Part shown: positions 8,667 through 16,288 of the stretch, in pieces
Numbering within the stretch: the stretch's first letter is position 1
Layout: each line of letters opens with the position of its first letter
Source of the DNA: Epibacterium ulvae
GTDB lineage: Bacteria; Pseudomonadota; Alphaproteobacteria; Rhodobacterales; Rhodobacteraceae
DNA length: 64,000 nucleotides
Reading direction: 5' to 3'
Assembly (NCBI RefSeq): GCF_018678075.1
Contig: NZ_JAHHIR010000022.1
Span: 124,001-188,000 of the forward strand
Position numbers and translations under genes: made by a program
Notes under the pieces: model-generated
Databases searched by the model: none
Told to the model about the DNA's origin: nothing
The model's input: only the letters and a program-made list of their open reading frames with translations

Positions 8667-9548
8667 TTAAACCTTGTCTGCTTTAAGGGAGACGGCGGCC
8701 CTGGGGTTGTCAGTGATGACCCCATCGACGCCACGGTCCAATTCAGTGCGCAGCGCGTCGGTGCCGTTCACGGTCCAGGTCATGACCTGGAGACCCAAAG
8801 ACTGTGCAAGCATCAGGTGTTCGGGCGTGAGGTCCTTGTAAAACGGGCTCCAGACTTGTGCACCCCGGTCGACCAGTTGCGGCAACATCTGTTCGGGATC
8901 ATGCGAGACACCATCCAGCCAGGGGGATCCCGCATACAGAGAGCCATCGCCGTGGTGGTTGCGACCACAGCTGAGGTGCGAGCGGCGCCAGTTCGGGCAC
9001 ACCCGCGCTGCCGCGCTCAGGATCTGCCAGTTGAAGGAATGGATATAGCTTTGGTCAAACACGCCATGGCGCGCCACCACGGCTGCAACCGCGTCGACAA
9101 AGGCATCCGGGCTGGGGCCATGTTCCGCATCGGGTTCATGTTTCAGCTCGACCAGAACCTGCACCGGGCGTTCATAGGCGGCGACCTGCGCCAGAACCGC
9201 GTCCAAGCTCGGAACCGGGGTAAAGCCAAGCGGCGTCTGGTCCGGGTGTTTGGCCGCATGCCGCCCGTCCGGATGGCAGGCCCCGATGTCAAAACCCTGC
9301 AGCTCCGCCAGTGACAGCGCCGCAACCTCGGGCCCGTCACCCGCCAGCCAGGTCCCGTCGGCCCCTTTGGTGGTATCGGGTGCCAATCGCGGATTATGGG
9401 TCACCACGGGTACGCCGTCACGGGTCAGCAGCACGTCCAGTTCAATACCGTCCGCGCCCGCATCCATTGTGTGCTGAAACCCGGCCAGCGTGTTTTCAGG
9501 CAGCACCGCAGGCGCGCCGCGGTGGCCAAAGATCAAAGGTGTAGACAT
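8667..9548 (-). CDS. ugpQ: glycerophosphodiester phosphodiesterase UgpQ
   Basis: Cytoplasmic GDPD of 293 residues that hydrolyses glycerophosphodiesters to glycerol 3-phosphate plus an alcohol. The catalytic HRGAPAVLPENTLAGF lies at the N terminus (His9, Arg10 and Glu18), followed by ADGIELDVLLTRDGVPVVTH, which holds the metal ligands Glu and Asp and the second His. There is no signal peptide, so it acts on substrates brought in by UgpBAEC. It starts 7 bases after ugpC. Length and motifs are complete. Confidence 0.92.
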   Translation of the reverse strand: MSTPLIFGHRGAPAVLPENTLAGFQHTMDAGADGIELDVLLTRDGVPVVTHNPRLAPDTTKGADGTWLAGDGPEVAALSLAELQGFDIGACHPDGRHAAKHPDQTPLGFTPVPSLDAVLAQVAAYERPVQVLVELKHEPDAEHGPSPDAFVDAVAAVVARHGVFDQSYIHSFNWQILSAAARVCPNWRRSHLSCGRNHHGDGSLYAGSPWLDGVSHDPEQMLPQLVDRGAQVWSPFYKDLTPEHLMLAQSLGLQVMTWTVNGTDALRTELDRGVDGVITDNPRAAVSLKADKV

Positions 9549-9555
9549 CAGACCA

Positions 9556-10635
9556 TCAATTTAAACGTTCGCCGCTCACACTGTCAAAAAGATGCAGGTG
9601 ATCGGCATTTGCCCCCAGCGACAGGATCTCTCCGGCTTCTGGAGCGTGAATGCCTGTCAAGCGCAGGGCGAGCGGGTTTTCAACCCCTTTTTGGTAGCCA
9701 TGGACAACTGTATCCGCGCCAAGCTGTTCGACAAAATCAACCGTCAGCTGGAATTGCGCGGTTTCTGATGAATAGGCTTCCAGATGTTCGGGGCGCACGC
9801 CGACGTCGACTTTGGTGCCCACAGCGGCGTTTACAGCCAAGGGCAGACGCAAGGCAGAGCCATCCGCCAGCGTGACCGAGGCCTGATCTTCACCCAAAGT
9901 GCCATGGACGATGTTCATCGCGGGGCTGCCAATGAAATCCGCCACAAACCGGGAGGCGGGGCGCAGATACAGATCCATCGGCGTGCCGATCTGTTCGATC
10001 TGTCCGGCGCTCATGATGATGATCCGATCCGCCAGGCTCATGGCTTCGACCTGATCGTGGGTCACATAAACAAAGGTGGCTTCCAGACGTTTGTGCAAGG
10101 CCTTCAACTCGGCGCGCAACTGGGTGCGCAGCTTAGCGTCCAGATTGGAGAGGGGTTCGTCAAACAGGAACACTTTGGGGTGGCGCACAATGGCGCGACC
10201 CATGGCAACGCGCTGGCGCTGACCGCCGGACAATTGACCGGGCTTGCGCTCCAGAAACTCTTCCAGACGCAGGGTGCGCGCGGCTTCTTCGATGCGGGTC
10301 GCGATCTCACTTTTGGCCATGCGCTGGTTCTTCAACCCATAGGCCATGTTTTGACGCACGCTCATATGCGGATAAAGCGCGTAGTTCTGGAACACCATCG
10401 CGATATCGCGGCGCGCCGGGTCCACATCGTTTACCACCGCATCGTCGATCAGAATGTTGCCGTCGGTGACGTCTTCAAGACCTGCGATCATCCGCAAAAG
10501 GGTCGATTTTCCGCAGCCCGATGGGCCCACCAGCACGATAAACTCGCCATCGTGGATCTGGAAATCGGCGCCCTGCACGGCCTTGTAGCCATTGGGGTAG
10601 GTCTTGCGAACGGTGTCCAGGGTGACATTTGCCAT
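9556..10635 (-). CDS. ugpC: sn-glycerol-3-phosphate ABC transporter ATP-binding protein UgpC
   Basis: ATPase of the Ugp importer, 359 residues, the MalK/UgpC length with a C-terminal regulatory OB domain. Walker A is GPSGCGKST near residues 37-45, the Q-loop region is MVFQNYALYPHM, the signature LSGGQRQRVAMGRA, Walker B VFLFDEPLSNLD, and the H-loop THDQ. The C terminus HLFDSVSGERLN matches the UgpC ending. It lies between ugpE (12 bases) and ugpQ (7 bases), so all three are coupled. Confidence 0.93.
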   Translation of the reverse strand: MANVTLDTVRKTYPNGYKAVQGADFQIHDGEFIVLVGPSGCGKSTLLRMIAGLEDVTDGNILIDDAVVNDVDPARRDIAMVFQNYALYPHMSVRQNMAYGLKNQRMAKSEIATRIEEAARTLRLEEFLERKPGQLSGGQRQRVAMGRAIVRHPKVFLFDEPLSNLDAKLRTQLRAELKALHKRLEATFVYVTHDQVEAMSLADRIIIMSAGQIEQIGTPMDLYLRPASRFVADFIGSPAMNIVHGTLGEDQASVTLADGSALRLPLAVNAAVGTKVDVGVRPEHLEAYSSETAQFQLTVDFVEQLGADTVVHGYQKGVENPLALRLTGIHAPEAGEILSLGANADHLHLFDSVSGERLN

Positions 10636-10647
10636 AACCTTGGTTCC

Positions 10648-11544
10648 TTATTTATCAGATTCCGTCAGGCCCTTGACGAACCAGCTTTGGAAGAAAATCA
10701 CGATTGCAACTGGCGGCGTCATGGCGATGATCGCCAAAGCCATGGCCAGGCCATAGTCGGGGATATTGGCGCCGATCCAGACCTGCATGATCTGTTTGAT
10801 GCCGCGCACCAGGGTGAACATCGACTCGTCCGTCGTCATCAGCGTCGGCCACAGATATTGGTTCCAGCCAAAGACAAACATGATGATGAACATCGCCGCG
10901 ATCATCGTCTGGCTCAGTGGCACCAGAATATCGATGAAGAATTTGAACGGACCCGCGCCATCAATCCGCGCCGCTTCCAACAGCTCTTCGGGGACCGAGC
11001 GGAAGAATTGCCGGAAATAGAAGGTCCCCGTGGCCGAAGCGATCAGCGGGATGATCAGACCGGGGTAGCTGTTGAGCATGCCCAAGGATTGCACCACCTC
11101 ATAGGACGGCAGGATGCGCACCTCGAGTGGCAGCAGAAGCGTGGTGAAAATTACCCAGAACGCAACGGTACCAAAACGGAAGCGGAAGTAGACAATCGCA
11201 TAGGCCGCCATCATCGAGATGACGATCTTGCCCACCGCAAAACCAAAGCCGAGGATCAGCGAATTCATCAACATCCGCGCGCCATCGACGGTTTTGGTAA
11301 ACCCGCCCTTTTCAAACAGCGCTTGTTGGTAGTTTTCTACCAGCTGGTCGCCAAACAGGAACTGGATGCCCTCTTTGTGGATGGTCACATTGTCATAGCT
11401 TGAGGTGGTCAACACCATCAGAACCGGCAACAGCATCAACAGCGAGCCGGTAATCAGGATCGCATGATCGCCAATCAGCCGCCATTTGATTTGCCGCCTG
11501 GGCCGGGTGGTTTGCGGCACCATCGTGGTCTGTACATCAGTCAT
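10648..11544 (-). CDS. ugpE: sn-glycerol-3-phosphate ABC transporter permease UgpE
   Basis: Inner-membrane permease of 298 residues with six predicted transmembrane segments. The ATPase-coupling EAA loop is EELLEAARIDGAGPFKFF. Segments such as LLLPLEVRILPSYEVVQSLG and IASATGTFYFRQFF resemble E. coli UgpE closely, which is why a glycerol 3-phosphate transporter is preferred over a generic sugar transporter. An N-terminal extension of about 20 polar residues precedes the first membrane helix. Confidence 0.92.
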   Translation of the reverse strand: MTDVQTTMVPQTTRPRRQIKWRLIGDHAILITGSLLMLLPVLMVLTTSSYDNVTIHKEGIQFLFGDQLVENYQQALFEKGGFTKTVDGARMLMNSLILGFGFAVGKIVISMMAAYAIVYFRFRFGTVAFWVIFTTLLLPLEVRILPSYEVVQSLGMLNSYPGLIIPLIASATGTFYFRQFFRSVPEELLEAARIDGAGPFKFFIDILVPLSQTMIAAMFIIMFVFGWNQYLWPTLMTTDESMFTLVRGIKQIMQVWIGANIPDYGLAMALAIIAMTPPVAIVIFFQSWFVKGLTESDK

Positions 11545-11555
11545 TGGGCCACACC

Positions 11556-12437
11556 TCAGCTGTAATGAACGCGGCGTTCCATGAAACGGAACTGAAACAC
11601 GGTTAGGATTAGAACAAGCACCATCAAGATCACTGATTGGGCCGACGATCCGCCCAGATCATTGCCACGGAACCCGTCCAGGAACACTTTGTAAACCAGG
11701 GTGATCGGGTTGTTGCCGGGCTCGCCCTTCAACACGATGTCGATGACGCCAAAGGTGTCAAATAGCGCATAAGTGATATTGATGATCAGCAGGAAAAACG
11801 CGGTGGGTGCCAGCAGCGGGAAGGTGATGGAAAAGAACCGGCTGACCGACGAGGGGTCATCAATGATCGCCGCTTCGCGCACGCTGCGGGGGATGGATTG
11901 CAGACCAGCCAGGAAGAAGATGAAATTGATCGGAACCTGTTTCCAGACCGAGATCACAATCATCGCGGTGGCCGTGTCCCAATAGTTCACACCCAAGCGC
12001 AGGTCCCAGCCAAAGAACTCAGCCAAATGCGTCAGCGGGCCAAGGCTTTGATCAAAAAGCAAGATCCCCATCAAGCCGGCAACAGGTGGCGCGACCGCAT
12101 AGACCCACATCAAAAAGATCCGATAGGATTTGGCACCGCGGATAACCGCATCCGCTTTGGCCGCCAACAGCAGGGCCAGCGACAGCGAAAAGAAGGCAAC
12201 CAAGCCTGTGAACACCAACGTGAAACGGGCGATATTGCCGTATTCCGACCCGGTGACCGCATTGTGGTAATTTTCAAAACCAACATAGGTGGAGCTAAAT
12301 CCAAACGGATCTTCGAGGTAGAATGACGACCGGATCGCCTCGGCCGCAGGCCAGTAAAAGAAGATCAGGATAATCGACAGCTGTGGCACCAACAACAGGT
12401 ACGGAAACAGCGGCCTTGAGAATTGCACGCGCTTCAT
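11556..12437 (-). CDS. ugpA: sn-glycerol-3-phosphate ABC transporter permease UgpA
   Basis: Partner permease of UgpE, 293 residues. The N terminus SRPLFPYLLLVPQLSIILIF followed by FYWPAAEAI and DPFGFSS is characteristic of UgpA, and the EAA loop reads REAAIIDDPSSVSRFF. The frame stays open upstream to a TTG at 12479, but the ATG at 12437 has GGAG 9 bases ahead and gives the E. coli-like N terminus. In the EAA loop the usual Asp-Gly is Asp-Asp, a small deviation from the consensus glycine. It follows ugpB after a hairpin. Confidence 0.9.
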   Translation of the reverse strand: MKRVQFSRPLFPYLLLVPQLSIILIFFYWPAAEAIRSSFYLEDPFGFSSTYVGFENYHNAVTGSEYGNIARFTLVFTGLVAFFSLSLALLLAAKADAVIRGAKSYRIFLMWVYAVAPPVAGLMGILLFDQSLGPLTHLAEFFGWDLRLGVNYWDTATAMIVISVWKQVPINFIFFLAGLQSIPRSVREAAIIDDPSSVSRFFSITFPLLAPTAFFLLIINITYALFDTFGVIDIVLKGEPGNNPITLVYKVFLDGFRGNDLGGSSAQSVILMVLVLILTVFQFRFMERRVHYS

Positions 12438-12486
12438 TGGGGGAGGCTCCGGATGCGGCGGCTTTGCGGGATGAGGCAAAGGGTCG

Positions 12487-12521
12487 TGAAAAGAAAAGAC
12501 GACGCGCCATTTCTGGCGCGC
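12487..12521 (-). terminator. intercistronic hairpin between ugpB and ugpA
   Basis: On the minus strand GCGCGCCA and TGGCGCGT form an 8-base stem (one G-T pair) around a GAAA tetraloop, followed by CGTCTTTTCTTTTC. This looks like a partial intrinsic terminator or 3' stabilising hairpin that would make ugpB more abundant than the downstream permease genes. Confidence 0.7.
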
Positions 12522-12542
12522 CGCGTGGGGGTGGGGCTTAAA

Positions 12543-13844
12543 TTAGCCCTGGGTCTTAGCGAAACGAGCCAGCAGTTTGTTGGATTCGTCCTCGATAGTC
12601 TGGAACGCGTCTTCTACAGAAGCTTCACCAGACAGGATCTTGCCGTATTCACGGTTCATCACGTCACGCACCTGAACATAGAAGCCCATGCGATACCCTT
12701 TGGTGTTCTCACCGGCAGGCAGGGTCAGCTGCTGGATGCCAACTTCGGCAGCAGGCGTGCGGTCATAGTGACCGTCTTCTTTTGCCAGGTCGTATGCAGC
12801 GTTGGTGATTGGCACATAACCGGTTTCTTTGTGCCATGTGTACTGAACCTCAGCAGAGGTCAGGAAGCGGAAGAATTCAGCAGACGCTTTGTTTTCTTCG
12901 GCAGATTTGCCAGCCATTGCAAACAGCGCCGCGCCACCGATGAAGGTGTTGGTGGGCTCGGTTGTTACACCTTCCCAATAAGGCAGGTAGGTCGCAGAGA
13001 AGGGGAACTCAGCAGTTTCTGACAGGCCGCCAAAAGAACCGGAAGACCCCAGCCACATTGCAACTTCGCCTTGCTCGAACGGGGTTTGGTTGTCGCCCCA
13101 ACCGGTGCCGTAGTAGCCAAACAGACCATCATCGATCCAGCCCTTCAGCGCGGTGAAGTGACCTTTGATTGCGTCGTTGTTCACCAGGATCTTGGTTTCC
13201 GCATCGCCATAGCCGTTTTCGTTTGTCGCAAACGGCAGGTTATGGCGAGACATGAAGTTCTCGGTAAAGATCCATGGCAGGTGCGATTGCGCCATTGGAG
13301 TGTAACCGGCTTCTTTCAACGCAGGCGCAGTCACAGACTGGAACTCTTCCCAGGTCTTTGGTGCGGAAACGCCAGCTTTTTTCAGGGCGTCTTCGTTGTA
13401 GTACAGGATCGGAGTGGACGAGTTGAACGGCATGCCGACCATTTTGCCCGCAGCATCCGCATAGAAGTAGCGCACACCAGAGATATAGTCGTTTGCGTCA
13501 AACGCGATACCGTTGTCGGTCAGCAGGTCCTGAGCCGGAATAACAGCGCCTTTTGCACCGATGATGGTTGCGGCGCCGGCGTCAAATACTTGGATGATGT
13601 CGGGCTGCTCGCCTGCGCGGAACGCAGCGATACCTGCGGTCAGGGTCTCTTCGTAGTTACCCTTGTAAACTGGAACCAGGGTGTAGTCGTCTTGGGACGC
13701 GTTAAAGTCGGTCGCGATTTCGTTCACGACCTCGCCCAGACGGCCGCCCATGGCGTGCCAGAATTCGATTTCGGTCTTGTCAGCAAAAGCTGCGGTACCG
13801 GCGAAAGCAAAGACGGAGGCCGTCAATACGGACTTCAGATTCAT
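12543..13844 (-). CDS. ugpB: sn-glycerol-3-phosphate ABC transporter periplasmic binding protein UgpB
   Basis: Periplasmic binding protein of 433 residues with a Sec signal peptide, MNLKSVLTASVFAFAGTAAFA. The mature start IEFWHAMGGRLGEVVN, then YKGNYEETLTAGIAAFR and FNSSTPILYYNEDALKKAG, aligns well with E. coli UgpB, which binds glycerol 3-phosphate and glycerophosphocholine. The start at 13844 is set by AAGGAG 7 bases upstream; the open frame beyond it is not coding. First gene of the nine-gene operon. Its codon choice is visibly more biased than its neighbours', as expected for a highly expressed binding protein. Confidence 0.94.
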   Translation of the reverse strand: MNLKSVLTASVFAFAGTAAFADKTEIEFWHAMGGRLGEVVNEIATDFNASQDDYTLVPVYKGNYEETLTAGIAAFRAGEQPDIIQVFDAGAATIIGAKGAVIPAQDLLTDNGIAFDANDYISGVRYFYADAAGKMVGMPFNSSTPILYYNEDALKKAGVSAPKTWEEFQSVTAPALKEAGYTPMAQSHLPWIFTENFMSRHNLPFATNENGYGDAETKILVNNDAIKGHFTALKGWIDDGLFGYYGTGWGDNQTPFEQGEVAMWLGSSGSFGGLSETAEFPFSATYLPYWEGVTTEPTNTFIGGAALFAMAGKSAEENKASAEFFRFLTSAEVQYTWHKETGYVPITNAAYDLAKEDGHYDRTPAAEVGIQQLTLPAGENTKGYRMGFYVQVRDVMNREYGKILSGEASVEDAFQTIEDESNKLLARFAKTQG

Positions 13845-14158
13845 TTCTATCTCCTTGACCTGTCTGGGCATCGCGCCGCAGTGGTCCCCTGTGACAGTGG
13901 TTCGGGTGATCAAGTCACCGCTAGTCTGGGCCATATTTGACGTCTGTAACGTTCATATGAAGCTTTTATGCATTCACTTCGACATTTATGAATCAAAAAA
14001 CACATGCGGGTAGACTTTGGTCTGTTGTTTCGGAGGGTTAACGACCGCGTGAACGTGACACGCAAACGTTGTGGCCTCAGATAGAGTGTGACAAGAGACC
14101 GACTTTGCGTAGGTTGGGTGAACAAAGAGTCTTGTTCAGGGAGGAAAGAGGGTTGGTC
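13845..14158. promoter_or_regulatory. divergent control region between ugpB and the cyclase gene
   Basis: About 314 bases without a gene. It contains a 10-base palindrome TTCATATGAA at 13952-13961 and two similar words, TTTATGCATTC (from 13965) and TTTATGAATC (from 13985), about 20 bases apart in an AT-rich stretch. These are candidate sites for the operon's DeoR regulator. I looked for a Pho box (paired CTGTCAT-like repeats) and do not see a convincing one. Confidence 0.4.
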
Positions 14159-15397
14159 ATGAAAGCAGTACAAGGACAAGAGGCAGGGCCACAATGTCAG
14201 GTGCAATCTCTCGTAACTTGGCTGGTTGATCAGGGCCTCAAAGGCGCCAGCCAAGAAGACGTCCTGCAGGGCTATTGCGACCGTTTGGTCCAGATCGGCG
14301 TGCCGCTGTGGCGGTTCTTCCTGGGTCAGCGCGCCTTTCATCCGAAGTTCGGCAATATCGGCTTCAACTGGATGGCCGACGAAGGTGTGACGTCGCAGGT
14401 CTTTGAATACAGCGAAACCCCGTCCGAGGATTGGCTGCAAAGCCCGCTTTATGCCATGCTCGAACGCGGGTTGAGCGAGCTGCGGTTTGATCTGGTCAGC
14501 GACACCGCCTACCAAGATTTCCCACTGCTGGTCAGCCTCAAGGAGCGCGGTGTCACAGATTACATCGGCGCGGGCCTGCTGTTCACTGGGGATGCGTTCT
14601 CGATCGAAAGCAACGCCAGCAACGAAGGGGTTCTGCTCAGCTGGTCGACCAACAGCCCGGCCGGGTTTTCCGATCCCGATCTGGAAGCCATTCGGGCCAG
14701 CCTGCCGCATTTGGGCCTCGCGCTCAAATCCTCGGCCAACCGGCGCATGGCTAGTGATCTGCTCAAAGTCTATTTGGGCCGTGATGCCGGACGTCGGGTT
14801 CTGTCCGGTGAAATCCGGCGCGGCTCTTCGCGCGAAATCAACGCAGTGATCTGCCTGTTTGACCTGCGCGGATTTACCAGCCTTGCCGAACAAATCCCCG
14901 GTGCGGATTTGATCGAAATGCTGAACGACTACTTTGGTCTGGCAGTTGGCGCGATCCAGTCCAAAGGCGGCAATATCTTGAAATTCATGGGCGACGGCAT
15001 TCTGGCGATCTTTGATCTGGGGAACCTGGAGGAAGACGCGCTTGCAGCGTTGGATGCCGCCCAAGAGCTTGGGATCGCAATTGGAGCGCGCAATCTGGAA
15101 CGCGCAGCAAGCGGCTTGCCGACCACGGAATTCACCCTCGCGCTTCACGCAGGTCCGCTGCTGTATGGCAATATCGGTGCCGAAAACCGGTTGGATTTCA
15201 CGGTGATCGGCCCCGCCGTCAACCTGGCCGCGCGGATCTCGGACATACATGTCTTGGTCGAACGCAATATTATCGTCTCAGAAGATGTGCAGCGCGCGGC
15301 GGCCGGGTCGCCGCATGATCTGGTCTCTCTGGGCCGCTACATGCTGCGCGGCGTGTCGGAACCGGTGGAGCTGTTCACCATCTACTCACAGGAATAG
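14159..15397 (+). CDS. class III adenylate/guanylate cyclase with N-terminal sensor region
   Basis: 412-residue cytoplasmic protein making cAMP (or cGMP). The C-terminal ~180 residues are a class III cyclase: the first metal Asp in CLFDLRGFTSLAEQ, the second in LKFMGDGILAIF, and the transition-state Asn and Arg in VIGPAVNLAARI. The substrate-selecting Lys in ILKFMGDG and the Thr in DFTVIG favour ATP over GTP. The first ~220 residues have no transmembrane segment and look like a small-molecule sensor (GAF-like by general pattern, not confirmed). GAGG lies 7 bases before the ATG; the frame is open further upstream without a ribosome site. Divergent from ugpB and convergent with trmD. Confidence 0.85.
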   Translation: MKAVQGQEAGPQCQVQSLVTWLVDQGLKGASQEDVLQGYCDRLVQIGVPLWRFFLGQRAFHPKFGNIGFNWMADEGVTSQVFEYSETPSEDWLQSPLYAMLERGLSELRFDLVSDTAYQDFPLLVSLKERGVTDYIGAGLLFTGDAFSIESNASNEGVLLSWSTNSPAGFSDPDLEAIRASLPHLGLALKSSANRRMASDLLKVYLGRDAGRRVLSGEIRRGSSREINAVICLFDLRGFTSLAEQIPGADLIEMLNDYFGLAVGAIQSKGGNILKFMGDGILAIFDLGNLEEDALAALDAAQELGIAIGARNLERAASGLPTTEFTLALHAGPLLYGNIGAENRLDFTVIGPAVNLAARISDIHVLVERNIIVSEDVQRAAAGSPHDLVSLGRYMLRGVSEPVELFTIYSQE

Positions 15398-15421
15398 GGC
15401 CGCATCACCGGCGGTCTTGGC

Positions 15422-16213
15422 CTATTTCTTGGAGGTATGGGCCTTCCACAGGTCTGGACGACGTTCCTGGGTGATCTTTTCGCTCATCTCGCGGCGCCAT
15501 TTTTCCACGTTGCCGTGGTGGCCGGACATCAGCACCTCGGGGATCGCGCGGCCCATCCATTCAGCGGGGCGGGTGTATTGTGGGTGTTCCAGAAGGCCAG
15601 AAGAAAAGCTCTCCTCCTCGGTTGAAGCCTGATTGCCTAACACGCCGGGGATCAGGCGCACGGTGGCGTCGATCAGCGCTTGCGCCGCGAGTTCGCCACC
15701 GGTCATGACAAAATCACCCAGCGAGACTTCCATGATGCCGTAGTGTTCCAGCACCCGTTCATCGACGCCCTCAAATCGGCCACACAGAAGGGTGACACCA
15801 TCACAGCGTGCCAGATTCTGCATCATCTGCTGGTCCATGCGCCGCCCCCGTGGCGACAGATAGATCAGCGGCCAGTTGCGGCTGGTGCCGGCCATTGTGT
15901 GTTCAATTGCGTTGCCCAACACATCGGGGCGCAACACCATGCCCGCGCCGCCACCGGCCGGCGTGTCGTCCACGTTGCGGTGTTTGCCAACGCCAAATTC
16001 CCGCAGGTCGGTGGTTTCCAGCTGCCATAAACCTTGTTGCAAAGCTTTGCCCGTCAGGCTTTCGCCCAGCACACCGGGAAAGGCGGTTGGGAACAGGGTC
16101 ATCACCTTGGCCTTCCATACGCCCACAAGGTCCGGCGTGGATGTTATCAGCTCACGCGGTTTCAAGGTCGGGCGAATGGCCTTGCGGCCGTGGGATTTAT
16201 TTGGTGCTGTCAT
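15422..16213 (-). CDS. trmD: tRNA (guanine37-N1)-methyltransferase TrmD
   Basis: SPOUT-class methyltransferase of 263 residues that makes m1G37 in tRNAs with a G at position 36, preventing +1 frameshifts. Recognisable elements are MTLFPTAFPGVLGESLTGKA, then TPAGGGAGMVLRPDV, LLCGRFEGVDERV and the trefoil-knot segment IGDFV-type GDFVMTGGELAAQALIDA. A 36-residue N-terminal extension precedes the usual start of the family. In most bacteria it lies directly after rimM; here an opposite-strand phosphotransferase separates them, so it needs its own promoter in or behind that gene. Confidence 0.95.
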   Translation of the reverse strand: MTAPNKSHGRKAIRPTLKPRELITSTPDLVGVWKAKVMTLFPTAFPGVLGESLTGKALQQGLWQLETTDLREFGVGKHRNVDDTPAGGGAGMVLRPDVLGNAIEHTMAGTSRNWPLIYLSPRGRRMDQQMMQNLARCDGVTLLCGRFEGVDERVLEHYGIMEVSLGDFVMTGGELAAQALIDATVRLIPGVLGNQASTEEESFSSGLLEHPQYTRPAEWMGRAIPEVLMSGHHGNVEKWRREMSEKITQERRPDLWKAHTSKK

Positions 16214-16288
16214 GCAGTGGTGTTTAATTCAAACAGCCGCGCGCGCAACAGAAAGCTTGAGATTTGGCAGCAAGGCACGTCACTGAAG

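Noticed and set aside
9784-11403. Plus-strand open frame of 539 codons
   Set aside because: It lies wholly opposite ugpC and ugpE, is rich in His, Gln and Arg as expected for an antisense shadow in GC-rich DNA, and has no recognisable domain.
13845-14060. Pho box in front of ugpB
   Set aside because: I looked for paired CTGTCAT-like repeats 11 bases apart on both strands and found only isolated partial matches.
13910-15250. Minus-strand open frame of 446 codons
   Set aside because: It is antisense to the cyclase gene, whose catalytic motifs are unambiguous. The antisense product has no protein-like pattern.
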